A DNA stretch of 34,016 nucleotides from NCBI GenBank assembly GCA_011389735.1, contig JAABTS010000055.1:1-34016 (forward strand), written 5' to 3'. Source of the DNA: Desulfobacteraceae bacterium (GTDB lineage Bacteria; Desulfobacterota; Desulfobacteria; Desulfobacterales; JAABTS01). The stretch's first letter is position 1; the number at the start of each line of letters is the position of its first letter. The position numbers and the translations under genes were made by a program. The notes under the pieces were generated by a model that was not told the DNA's origin, did not search any database, and saw only the letters and a list, made by a program, of their open reading frames with translations. Shown here piece after piece: positions 15,895-24,267 of this stretch.

Positions 15895-16302
15895 ATGCGT
15901 GTAATGTTTTGGTACTGTGAACGTTTTAATTGGACTCCCGCAATGAAAACCCTCGACGATTCACCTCCCGCGTCTCCGGCGGCGAATGAAAACGTTATCG
16001 TGGCGTTTGTTCATGTGGAACCGGGTGATACAGCAGAAAAAGGATCGAGCGAGACCAGGCTCGTTAAAAATGCGAAATGGCTGGCTCGAAAATGGGATAT
16101 CAAAAAAGTTATCCTGCATTCTTTTACACATTTGGGAGAAGAAAAGGCCGATCCCCAGGAGGCCGGGCAGTTATTGGAAAGAGCGCAACAACGTCTGAAA
16201 AAGGCGGGTTATGAAGCCATTCAAACTCCTTACGGCTATTTCCTGGATCTGGATATCCACGCCAAAGGCCATCCGCTTGCCCGAATCTATAAAGAATTTT
16301 AG
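15895..16302 (+). CDS. Freestanding threonyl-tRNA synthetase editing domain (archaeal-type tRNA-Thr ED)
   Basis: This 135-residue protein matches the editing domain found at the N-terminus of archaeal threonyl-tRNA synthetase (tRNA-Thr_ED, a D-aminoacyl-tRNA-deacylase-like fold), which hydrolyses Ser-tRNA(Thr). Family marks are MRVMFWYCERFNWTP at the start, NVIVAFVHVEPGD (33-45), ETRLVKNAKWLARKW (53-67), VILHSFTHLGEEKADP (72-87) and the C-terminal TPYGYFLDLD with GHPLARIYKEF. The synthetase body is absent, and the start (AGGA 7 nt before the ATG) and stop are clear, so it is a complete stand-alone protein. It would act in trans on mischarged tRNA, although bacterial ThrRS usually has its own, unrelated editing domain. 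It follows the ABC permease by 112 bp on the same strand with no obvious functional link. Confidence 0.85.
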   Translation: MRVMFWYCERFNWTPAMKTLDDSPPASPAANENVIVAFVHVEPGDTAEKGSSETRLVKNAKWLARKWDIKKVILHSFTHLGEEKADPQEAGQLLERAQQRLKKAGYEAIQTPYGYFLDLDIHAKGHPLARIYKEF

Positions 16303-16337
16303 CGCATACAGCCATCCGGAGTCTTCCCAAAACGAAT

Positions 16338-16586
16338 ATAGATTTTCAGGCATCCTTCATTTCTTGTTTACAGTTTCATCAAAATCGGGATCGTAATAAT
16401 TCGATACCGATGCCGATGCCGATCCCGATTTCGATACCGATTTGGGAAGTGTAAACTATTTATCAGCATTGATGAAAGACGCCGATTTTCAGATATTACA
16501 TTTCAGAAGGATAAAGGGAGGGGGTAATGGAAGTCGTATGCCTCCGACCGATAAGCCACTGAAATTTAATATCTGAAAGGCTATAA
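16338..16586 (+). repeat. Family B palindromic repeat, copy B1, interrupted by element C2
   Basis: The repeat starts ATAGATTTTCA at 16338, is broken by C2, and resumes at 16484 with GATTTTCAGATATTACATTTCAG. It continues through GGGAGGGGGTAATGG and CCTCCGACCGATAAG to TAATATCTGAAAGGCTATAA. Without the insertion it matches B2 (23324-23430) closely in length and sequence. Confidence 0.85.
16349..16483 (-). mobile_element. MITE-like element C2 with 8-bp target duplication
   Basis: The 135-bp element starts GGCATCCTTCAT and ends ATGAAAGACGCC, inverted repeats with two mismatches. It is flanked by the perfect 8-bp duplication GATTTTCA at 16341-16348 and 16484-16491. The body is the reverse complement of C1, with the same TTGTTTACAGTTTCATC and GTGTAAACTATTTATCAG blocks, but is 12 bp shorter; the hexamer arrays (GATGCC/GATCCC-type units) have fewer copies. 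It is noncoding. Confidence 0.88.
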
Positions 16587-16960
16587 TATTTTCCGGCCCC
16601 GGATCAAACCCGACAAGAAAAAACTCATTTCAACGCAACCAAATTTTTCCATACACAATCGAATTTATATCCGGAATGACGGATTTTTAATTCGGCATTG
16701 CTTGATCCGCACGGGATACGTCCCCTGACTAAAAATTTACCATTTGCCAATAGTATAAGGATTATGATAATAGGTATAATGATATGTGCATTGGAACGAT
16801 ATAAAGTATTGCGCTTTTTATTGAGCAAGGAACCAAAACGGCGCCGGAGGTTTCGACTTATGACGTTTTCTTTCGATTTTCTTTCTTCGGTGGTTTCATT
16901 TATCGACCATCACGGCGAAGGCCTGCCGTATTCATTGACAATGAACCATACAGCGTTTTT
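16587..16960. other. Intergenic region, no gene seen
   Basis: These 374 bp lie upstream of the receiver-kinase gene. Open frames of 67 codons (minus) and 96 codons (plus) exist, but neither resembles a protein nor has a ribosome binding site. The stretch is AT-rich around 16745-16800 (TTGCCA, then TATAAGG and TATAATG motifs), which could hold the promoter of the signalling block, but no pair has convincing spacing. Confidence 0.5.
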
Positions 16961-18106
16961 ATGGCGGAAGCAAAGAATAAAATTTTAGTGGTCGATGATT
17001 CGACTTCAATCGTTCAATACATGAGAGACATTCTCAAAAACGAATACCATGTAACAACCGCATCGAGCGGTGAAGAGGCGCTTGATGTGCTGTTAAATTA
17101 TTCACCGGATGTCATTCTTTTGGATGTATCCATGGGAGGCGTCAACGGATATGAAGTATGTCGCACAATAAGAGAGAAGGGAGTCCACGGATTTGTCAAG
17201 ATTATTATGGTGTCGAGCGGGACGTCCCTGAAAGAGCGTTTGAAAGGCTATGAATCCGGTGCGGACGATTATATCGGGAAACCCTTCAAGGAAGAAGAGC
17301 TTCTGGCTAAAGTCCGGGTTTTTATCCGGCTGAAAACAGTTGAAGATCAATTAAGGGATCTGAATGACAAATTGAACGATCAGATCAAATTACGAACCAG
17401 CCAGCTTGTCGACGCGGAAAAAATGGCGGCCATCGGCAGGTATGCGGCTGGGATTGTTCACAATCTGAACAATCCGCTTCAGGTGATCATGGGAACCTCA
17501 CAGCTTTTGTCCATGAAAAATCCCAGTGATAAAAACATCATGCGGCAACGGAAAGCGGCTGCGGAGATGAAAAAGATCATTGCGAGCATTTTGCAGACAG
17601 GCGCGATGGAAAGTAGAACTGAAAACGTAGAAATCGATTTGAACGAAGTGTTGAAAAGCCAGATCGAGTTATTGAGATCCGATCACTTTTTCAAGCATCA
17701 TATTCAGATGGAGCTGGATTTGCAGCCTTTGCCTCCGTATCTTGGCATTTATGCGCATTTCAGCCAAAGTTTCAGTAATTTGATGAAAAATGCGGGGGAT
17801 GCGATGTACAACCGTTCCAATCGTATTTTAAAAATTTCAAGCGCTGTGGAAAGCGGCGATATCGTGGTGCGGATATCGGATACGGGGGAAGGCGTCAGCG
17901 AGGAGTCGATGAAAAAAATTTTTGATCCGTTTTTTACGACCAAACCGCTTACGGCGAACGATGACCGTCCCACCGGCACTGGACTGGGGCTTGCGTCCTG
18001 CAAGGAAATGATAGAATCATACGGAGGGGAATTATCCGCTGATTCGGTAATCGATCAAGGAACCACGTTCACCGTCAAACTACCGTTGCCTGATGAATCG
18101 AGTTAA
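16961..18106 (+). CDS. Receiver-histidine kinase (REC-HisKA-HATPase)
   Basis: This 381-residue soluble protein has an N-terminal receiver (phospho-acceptor D55 in VILLDVSMGG, Lys107 in GKPF), a coiled linker (about 125-155) and a histidine kinase core. The kinase H-box is GIVHNLNNPLQ with H167; the ATPase domain shows NLMKNAGDAM (N-box), DTGEG (G1), an FDPFFTTKP F-box and GTGLGL (G2). The order, receiver before kinase with no sensor, suggests it is itself controlled by phosphorylation. The receiver's usual MPG-x-DG loop is MGGVNG. No ribosome binding site is visible before ATG 16961. It lies 29 bp upstream of cheA, so CheA is the obvious phosphodonor for D55. The kinase output target is unknown. 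Confidence 0.9.
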   Translation: MAEAKNKILVVDDSTSIVQYMRDILKNEYHVTTASSGEEALDVLLNYSPDVILLDVSMGGVNGYEVCRTIREKGVHGFVKIIMVSSGTSLKERLKGYESGADDYIGKPFKEEELLAKVRVFIRLKTVEDQLRDLNDKLNDQIKLRTSQLVDAEKMAAIGRYAAGIVHNLNNPLQVIMGTSQLLSMKNPSDKNIMRQRKAAAEMKKIIASILQTGAMESRTENVEIDLNEVLKSQIELLRSDHFFKHHIQMELDLQPLPPYLGIYAHFSQSFSNLMKNAGDAMYNRSNRILKISSAVESGDIVVRISDTGEGVSEESMKKIFDPFFTTKPLTANDDRPTGTGLGLASCKEMIESYGGELSADSVIDQGTTFTVKLPLPDESS

Positions 18107-18135
18107 ATTTTCGATAATTAAAACTGGAAAGACAA

Positions 18136-20301
18136 ATGAGTCCGAAAATGGATGACGCCGGCAGACATATCGAAACATTTCGAAATGAAGCGGAAGAGCT
18201 TCTTGCAGATATTGAAATCGCCGTATTAGATATAGAGCAACGCCCTGAAGATCGAAAGAGCATTGACCGGTTGTTTCGATCCATGCATACGATAAAAGGC
18301 TCCGGAGCCATGTTCGGGTTCAATGAAATCGCCGAATTCACACATCATGTAGAAACGGTTCTCGATAAGGTGCGCGACGGCGTTATCCCGGTCACTGGGA
18401 ATTTGATCAATTTGATACTGGCGTGCAGGGACTGGATTAAATCAAAAATTTCATTCCCTGAAAACCCGGACGACGAAGAAAACAAGGACATTAAAAACCA
18501 GCTCATTGCGGCGTTGAAAGATCTTGTTCCTAATGACGCGCCGGCTGAAGAACCGGTTCGGGAATCAAGCTCCGAAAAGAAAAAAGGACACACAGAAACC
18601 AAGGCGGAAACAACCTATTGGATCAGATTCAAGCCCAATTCCGGAATTATGAAAAAAGGAATGGACCCCATGCCGATACTGGACGAACTGCGAAGCATGG
18701 GCGATTGTTATCTTACATCCATCACTGAGGAGGTTCCTTTTTTAAAGGAATTGAATCCGGAAGATTGCTATCTGTATTGGGATATCAATCTCACCACGCG
18801 AAAAAGCCGTGGTGATGTCAGGGATGTCTTTGTTTTCGTGGAGGACGACAGTCATATTACAATCAAGCAATTGGGCGAACCAGTATATGACGATACCGAA
18901 GAGGTTATTCCCCGGATTGGCGAAATCCTTATTGAACGAGGAGATATCACCAATGAGACAATCATCCAAACCATTGGAAAGCAACAGCGTATCGGGGAAA
19001 TTTTGGTGAATTCCGGGGTGATTTCATCAGACAAGATCAAATCAGCGTTGAGTGAACAAAAAAGTATTGAAAAACGAAAATTCGCTGAAAGCTCCAAAAA
19101 TATTCGCGTCGCCTCGGAAAAACTGGATACATTGATCAATCTGGTGGGCGAACTGGTTATCACACAGGCCCGGTTGACTCAGTTGTCTGAAGAATTGAAC
19201 GAATTAAAACTTACCGACACGTCCGAGCAATTTGAACGTCTCACCGACCGCCTTCGTGTCTGCGCTCTGAACATGCGTATGCTGCCGATTGGCACGATTT
19301 TCGGAAAATTCAGGCGGCTGGTGCGGGATTTGAGCGCTGACCTGGGAAAAGAAATCGAACTTGTCACCGAAGGCGCGGAAACTGAACTCGATAAAACAGT
19401 TATTGAACGATTGAATGATCCGCTTGTTCATTTAATTCGCAACAGCGTCGATCATGGGATTGAAACTCCGGAAAATCGGATACGGAAAGGTAAACCGAAG
19501 AAAGGAACAATCCTTTTGAAAGCAGCGCACAAAGGCGCCGATGTGGTTGTCACTGTCGAAGACGACGGCGTCGGCATCGATCCACAGGTCATTAAACGGA
19601 AAGCCATTGAAAAAGGTTTGATACCCGAAAACGCCGGTTTACCGGACAAGAAATTGCTGTCTCTCATATTCACGCCTGGATTTTCGACCACGGAAAAAAT
19701 AACGGATGTTTCAGGACGAGGCGTAGGGATGGATGTCGTAAAAAAAGAAATCGACGCGCTCGGAGGCGCGATTCAGATCAACGGCAAAGCCGATGAGAAT
19801 TTGATTATAAATTTATTTTTGCCTCTTACATTGGCGATTATCGACGGCCTTCTCGTAAAGGTGGGGTCGGAAAATTTCGTACTGCCGCTTTCCCATCTCG
19901 ACGAATGTGTCGAGCTCACAAAAGATATCGTGAAAAGCCGGCATGAGCGGTGTTTTATTTCCGTCCGCGGTGAATTGACGCCTTATGTGCGGTTAAGAGA
20001 TATGTTCGAAATAAGCGGGACATTGGACGCGATCGCGATCGAACATGTTGTAATTGTCAATGTGGACGGATCACGGATAGGTATTGTGGTGGATGAAATT
20101 ATTGGCCATATCCAGGCGGTTATAAAATCCCTCGATAAAAATTTGCGAAACATCGAAGGAATTTCAGGAGCGACCATCATGGGAGATGGAAATGTCGCCC
20201 TGATTACGGATATCCCCGGAATTGTAAGATGGGCTAGGGAGGAAGAAGAACAGCTTTCCCGGTCCAGGCGATTTGAAAACACGAAAAATAAAAGGAGCTG
20301 A
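18136..20301 (+). CDS. cheA: Chemotaxis histidine kinase CheA with embedded MshEN-like repeats
   Basis: This 721-residue CheA autophosphorylates under chemoreceptor control and passes phosphate to receivers. Domains: P1/HPt at 10-110 with H51 in [10 protein letters not shown]; a P2-like region at about 160-247 ([17 protein letters not shown]); the dimerisation domain from about 322 ([18 protein letters not shown]); the ATPase ([12 protein letters not shown] at 432-443, [28 protein letters not shown]); and a C-terminal CheW-like domain (about 565-700). Residues 260-308 hold two motifs, [13 protein letters not shown] and [13 protein letters not shown], each followed by a helix ending in Q, which resemble the cyclic di-GMP-binding MshEN motif. 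GGAAAG precedes the ATG at 18136. The receptor gene follows at once, its ribosome binding site lying inside the end of this gene. Confidence 0.95.
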   Translation: MSPKMDDAGRHIETFRNEAEELLADIEIAVLDIEQRPEDRKSIDRLFRSMHTIKGSGAMFGFNEIAEFTHHVETVLDKVRDGVIPVTGNLINLILACRDWIKSKISFPENPDDEENKDIKNQLIAALKDLVPNDAPAEEPVRESSSEKKKGHTETKAETTYWIRFKPNSGIMKKGMDPMPILDELRSMGDCYLTSITEEVPFLKELNPEDCYLYWDINLTTRKSRGDVRDVFVFVEDDSHITIKQLGEPVYDDTEEVIPRIGEILIERGDITNETIIQTIGKQQRIGEILVNSGVISSDKIKSALSEQKSIEKRKFAESSKNIRVASEKLDTLINLVGELVITQARLTQLSEELNELKLTDTSEQFERLTDRLRVCALNMRMLPIGTIFGKFRRLVRDLSADLGKEIELVTEGAETELDKTVIERLNDPLVHLIRNSVDHGIETPENRIRKGKPKKGTILLKAAHKGADVVVTVEDDGVGIDPQVIKRKAIEKGLIPENAGLPDKKLLSLIFTPGFSTTEKITDVSGRGVGMDVVKKEIDALGGAIQINGKADENLIINLFLPLTLAIIDGLLVKVGSENFVLPLSHLDECVELTKDIVKSRHERCFISVRGELTPYVRLRDMFEISGTLDAIAIEHVVIVNVDGSRIGIVVDEIIGHIQAVIKSLDKNLRNIEGISGATIMGDGNVALITDIPGIVRWAREEEEQLSRSRRFENTKNKRS

Positions 20302-20306
20302 TAGTG

Positions 20307-23297
20307 ATGAACCCCAGGAATTTGTTCAAAAATCTCAAAAATATGATTCCAAGACGAAACAGCATTCAAACTCGGATCGGAGTCAGTCTGATTTTAATCA
20401 TAACGGTCATTCTGGGAGCCTTTGGAGCGTATCAATATTTTGATGTCAAAAAATCCACTCTGGTGAATCTGCATAATATCGCTGACATTACGACCGATAA
20501 GCTGGCCGAATATCTGGTCGCGCCGGTGTGGAATCTGAACGAAACCATGATTGCAAAAATCGTCCGGTCTGAAATGCGCGAGGAACGGATATACGCTGTT
20601 CGGGTCAAAGATGACTTCGGCGAAACGCTTTACGCCGTTGTCAGAGATGAAAACTGGAACGCGGTAGCCACCAAAAAGGAAATCATTCAAAAAGAAGATC
20701 AGAAACAGATAAATACCCGTTATATAGTAAAAAAGACGCCGATTGTCAAAGAACAGGACACATTGGGTAATGTGGAAATCTTCATCACCAAACACTTTAT
20801 GATCAAGAAGCTCAACCATGAAATCATCAAGATCGCCCTCACCACTTTAGCTATGATGGCGGCCATGTTGATTTTAATATGGTTTGTCACATTGAGTATT
20901 ACGCGTCCCATCAAACAGGTGGTGCTTCTGGCGGACGCCATCGCTCAGGGAAATTTCGATAAGAGCATCGAAATTCAACGAAAAGACGAAATCGGCATGC
21001 TGGCGGATTCTTTCCTGCGCATGAAAACCGCCATCAGCCGGATGACTCTGGAAACAGCGGATTTGATCCAGGCGGTCAGGGAAGGCAATCTAGACGCCCG
21101 TGGGAACAGCGATAACTTCGAAGGCGGTTGGAAAGAACTGATCGACGGTGTCAACTCACTGATTGGCGCTTTTGTCGAACCCATTCGGAGAACGTCCGAA
21201 ATTATCGACAGAATCGCCAAGGGAGATAGTCCCGACCGGATTCAGGTGGATTATCAAGGCGATTTCAATTACATCAAAAACAATCTGAACATGTTGATCG
21301 ACGCCATGAACGACACCACGAAAATCGCTGAAGGCATCGCCTGCGGCAACATCAAGGACGAGATTAATGTGAGGAGCGAAAACGACAGACTGATGAAAGC
21401 CATGAATTCCATGATTTCAGGCCTTCAGAATGTCATGACGGAAATGAACGAACTGACGCGGACGGTTCAGGAAGGCGATTTGGACGCCCGTGGAAACGCA
21501 TCCCGCTATGAAGGCGGCTGGTATGAACTCGTTATTGGCGTCAACACTCTTATAGACGCTTTCGTCAACCCTTTCAGAATGACCGCCGACTACATTGACC
21601 GGATCTCAAAAGGCGATATTCCCGAAAAAATTACGGATGAATACAAGGGGGATTTCAATGAAATCAAAAACAATCTAAACAAATGCATTGATTCGGTGAA
21701 TGGATTGGTCGGGGAGACCCGCATGCTGACGGACAGCGCGATTGAAGGTAAACTGGACACCCGCGGGGATTCTCATAAATTCGGCGGAGACTACGCCAGA
21801 ATCGTGGACGGAGTCAATGACACGCTGGATGCTGTGATTAATCCGTTGAAAGTATCCGCGGATTATATTATCCGAATTTCCAGGGGGGATTTTCCGGACA
21901 AATTGACCGGCGAATATAAAGGCGATTTCAATGAAATCAAAGATAGTTTGAATACTTTGATCGGCAATCTTCAGGGCGCCGTGGAAGTGGCGGAAAAAGT
22001 GGCGGACGGGGATTTGTCGGTTCGCGTGAATATTCTTTCGGATAAGGACAACCTTGGCAAATCGTTGGATAAAATGGTGATGACGATCAAAGATATTGTG
22101 GGCGATATCAATAATTTAACGAATTCCGCGATGGAGGGAAAACTCGACGTTCGGGGAGACGCCGAAAAATTTGGCGGGGACTACGCTCGAATCGTCCGGG
22201 GGGTAAACAATACTCTTGATGCGGTGGTGCATCCGCTCAAAATGACCGCTTCATATATCGACAACATATCCAAGGGTTTTATTCCTGAATTGATTACCGA
22301 ATCCTATAAAGGAGATTTCAACAAGATCAAGAGCAATCTGAATTCAATGATCGAAAATCTGACACGATTCGCCATTGAAGTTCAAAACGCGGCTGAACAT
22401 GTAGCCAGCGGAAGTGAAGAAGTCAGCACCAGCGCAGGCCAGATGTCTCTCGGGGCGTCTCAGCAGGCCGCCAACATTGAACAGATTGCAAGTTCGATGG
22501 AACAAATGAGTACGTCAGTATCCCAAAACGCCGATAATTCCAGGGAAACGTCGTCAATTGCGTTGAAGGCGGCCCAGGACGCCCAGGAAGGCGGCAAAGC
22601 CGTCCGAGAAACTGTTCAGGCGATGAAAAGTATTTCGGAAAAAATCAGTATTATTGAAGAAATCGCCCGGCAGACCAATATGCTGGCGCTTAACGCCGCC
22701 ATCGAAGCGGCGCGGGCCGGAGAACACGGCAAAGGCTTCGCTGTTGTGGCGTCTGAAGTACGGAATCTCGCAAAACATAGTCAGAACGCAGCCAAAGAAA
22801 TTAACGCCCTGTCCGTTTCAAGCGTTGAAATCGGAGAACGCGCCGGCAATTTGCTCGAGGAAATCATTCCCGGAATTCAGAAAACGTCCGAGCTGGTTCA
22901 GGAAATCAGCGCAGCCAGCAGTGAGCAGGCCGACGGAATCGCTCAGGTGAACCAGGCTATTCAGCAATTTGACCAGATCATTCAAACCAGCGCCGCATCC
23001 ACTGAAGAAATGGCGTCAAGCAGCCAGGCGTTTTCCGTGCAGGCCGAGCAGTTGAGGAAAACAGCGTCCTTTTTCAAGGTTTCGGGAAAAGCGGCTCACG
23101 GTTACAAACAACGCCGGGATGTGGAAGAAGACCAGGAAATTGAGGAAGGGGAATCCGCAGGTTCGGAACACAGCCAGGCCGGGGCGTCGAACTCGGAGAG
23201 GAAAACAAAATCTTATGTTCTGCCGGACAGAACCAAAGATCACGGCGCATTCATAAACCTGGAGATGCCTGACGACACCGAATTTGAAGAATACTAA
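20307..23297 (+). CDS. Methyl-accepting chemotaxis protein with poly-HAMP repeats
   Basis: This 996-residue transmembrane receptor has TM1 at about 24-45, a periplasmic sensor at about 46-172 ([18 protein letters not shown]5/Cache-like, assignment uncertain), TM2 at about 173-197 and a canonical HAMP starting TRPIKQV. It then has four copies of a ~90-130-residue HAMP-type unit recognisable by G-[NDK]-LD-x-RG, GVN and a P at the turn. The signalling hairpin ([35 protein letters not shown]) is canonical. The C-terminus is a flexible acidic tail ending EFEEY, which fits the CheR-docking pentapeptide pattern x-aromatic-x-x-aromatic. AGGAG (20293-20297) serves either GTG 20304 or ATG 20307; I took the ATG. 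It is immediately downstream of cheA and should drive it. Confidence 0.94.
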   Translation: MNPRNLFKNLKNMIPRRNSIQTRIGVSLILIITVILGAFGAYQYFDVKKSTLVNLHNIADITTDKLAEYLVAPVWNLNETMIAKIVRSEMREERIYAVRVKDDFGETLYAVVRDENWNAVATKKEIIQKEDQKQINTRYIVKKTPIVKEQDTLGNVEIFITKHFMIKKLNHEIIKIALTTLAMMAAMLILIWFVTLSITRPIKQVVLLADAIAQGNFDKSIEIQRKDEIGMLADSFLRMKTAISRMTLETADLIQAVREGNLDARGNSDNFEGGWKELIDGVNSLIGAFVEPIRRTSEIIDRIAKGDSPDRIQVDYQGDFNYIKNNLNMLIDAMNDTTKIAEGIACGNIKDEINVRSENDRLMKAMNSMISGLQNVMTEMNELTRTVQEGDLDARGNASRYEGGWYELVIGVNTLIDAFVNPFRMTADYIDRISKGDIPEKITDEYKGDFNEIKNNLNKCIDSVNGLVGETRMLTDSAIEGKLDTRGDSHKFGGDYARIVDGVNDTLDAVINPLKVSADYIIRISRGDFPDKLTGEYKGDFNEIKDSLNTLIGNLQGAVEVAEKVADGDLSVRVNILSDKDNLGKSLDKMVMTIKDIVGDINNLTNSAMEGKLDVRGDAEKFGGDYARIVRGVNNTLDAVVHPLKMTASYIDNISKGFIPELITESYKGDFNKIKSNLNSMIENLTRFAIEVQNAAEHVASGSEEVSTSAGQMSLGASQQAANIEQIASSMEQMSTSVSQNADNSRETSSIALKAAQDAQEGGKAVRETVQAMKSISEKISIIEEIARQTNMLALNAAIEAARAGEHGKGFAVVASEVRNLAKHSQNAAKEINALSVSSVEIGERAGNLLEEIIPGIQKTSELVQEISAASSEQADGIAQVNQAIQQFDQIIQTSAASTEEMASSSQAFSVQAEQLRKTASFFKVSGKAAHGYKQRRDVEEDQEIEEGESAGSEHSQAGASNSERKTKSYVLPDRTKDHGAFINLEMPDDTEFEEY

Positions 23298-23323
23298 AAT
23301 CAACAAGCCGGGTCAGCGTATTT

Positions 23324-23430
23324 TATAGATTTTCAGATATTACACTTCAGTAAGGATAGAGGGAGGAGATAATACAAGTGTATATCTCCGACCGATAACG
23401 CACTGCAATTTAATATCTGGAAGGCTATAA
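23324..23430 (+). repeat. Family B palindromic repeat, copy B2
   Basis: This 107-bp copy reads TATAGATTTTCAGATATTACACTTCAG, then GGGAGGAGATAATAC, then ATATCTCCGACCGATAACGCACTGCAATTTAATATCTGGAAGGCTATAA. It starts 26 bp after the chemoreceptor stop and ends directly before the AGGAAGG ribosome binding site of the next gene. It is the uninterrupted reference for B1. Confidence 0.88.
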
Positions 23431-23448
23431 AGGAAGGACGGTAGGTAT

Positions 23449-24153
23449 TTGAAAACACATTTATTCTGGGGAATCACAGCTCTTATTTTAGCAGGATTGA
23501 CAGGCGTTGTTATCAATACGGCGGATAGGAGGCGCTATGGAGCGGCCATGTCGGAACAGGCGGATTTGTTTTCATCAATACTCGTAAAAGCGCAACATGC
23601 GGAAGATAAAAGCCTGTTTATGGAAAAACGCCTGTCTGAACTCGCTGTTTTTATTCAATCAAAGACAGAAGATGGAAAACGCCGGATCAACTCAAACGCC
23701 GAATTATCGAGGAACAGGCATGAAAAACTTCAGGACGTTCTAAGCGATTTGTATCAAAGCGGATGTTTTAACCCGGCGGCCGTCATGAAAGATAAGCTGA
23801 ACACGGATTTCAACCGGTTTCAAAATGCGGCCCGGGAAATGGAAACTTCTCATGAATCCTACTATAAATCGTATTCGGAAACCATAAACGCCTTGAAAAA
23901 AAATATCGCCCGGTTGCAAAACGAAGTACGGGCGAACCTCAAAGCCTACCAGGCCATGTTAAAAGAGATACGAGATTTTATCAGCATGCCTGTGGATCTG
24001 GATTTTGATCCACAGCCCGACATCGAAAATTTGAATAAAAAAATTGGGGATGCTGAAAATCTGCTGAAAAAATTGTCCGCTATGAACAAGGAATTGAACG
24101 CCTTGAAAAAAGGGAAGAATCTGCCGGAACGTAACATTGACATGGCGTTATAG
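23449..24153 (+). CDS. Membrane-anchored coiled-coil protein of unknown function
   Basis: The protein is 234 residues from a TTG start at 23449, with AGGAAGGA (23431-23438) 10 nt upstream. A single N-terminal hydrophobic helix (about 5-23, FWGITALILAGLTGVVIN) is followed by a basic stretch (DRRRYG). The rest is strongly helical and charged, with probable coiled coils at about 45-90, 120-180 and 190-230 and a proline-aspartate break (MPVDLDFDPQPD). The charge pattern does not decide topology; the basic residues after the helix favour the C-terminal part being cytoplasmic. It resembles no family I can name. Its place behind cheA and the receptor suggests an accessory structural or sensing role. 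The stop codon TAG is part of the terminal TATAG of repeat B3, so the C-terminus may have been altered by that insertion. Confidence 0.7.
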   Translation: MKTHLFWGITALILAGLTGVVINTADRRRYGAAMSEQADLFSSILVKAQHAEDKSLFMEKRLSELAVFIQSKTEDGKRRINSNAELSRNRHEKLQDVLSDLYQSGCFNPAAVMKDKLNTDFNRFQNAAREMETSHESYYKSYSETINALKKNIARLQNEVRANLKAYQAMLKEIRDFISMPVDLDFDPQPDIENLNKKIGDAENLLKKLSAMNKELNALKKGKNLPERNIDMAL

Positions 24154-24252
24154 CCTTTCAGATATTAATTTCAGTGCGTTATCGGTCGGATATACGATTG
24201 TATTATCTCCCCCTCCATCCTTCTGAAATGTAATATCTGAAAACCTATATTA
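24148..24252 (-). repeat. Family B palindromic repeat, copy B3 (inverted)
   Basis: On the plus strand it reads TTATAGCCTTTCAGATATTAATTTCAG, then GCGTTATCGGTCGGATATACGATTG, then ATCTCCCCCTCCATCC, ending TAATATCTGAAAACCTATATT. It is the reverse complement of B1 and B2. It fills the gap between the convergent coiled-coil and giant-kinase genes and supplies the stop codon of the former. Confidence 0.88.
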
Positions 24253-24267
24253 TTGACTTCCAGGTGT

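Noticed and set aside
16698-16988. 96-codon plus-strand frame before the receiver-kinase
   Set aside because: It overlaps the real kinase start in another frame, and its translation looks like random noncoding sequence.
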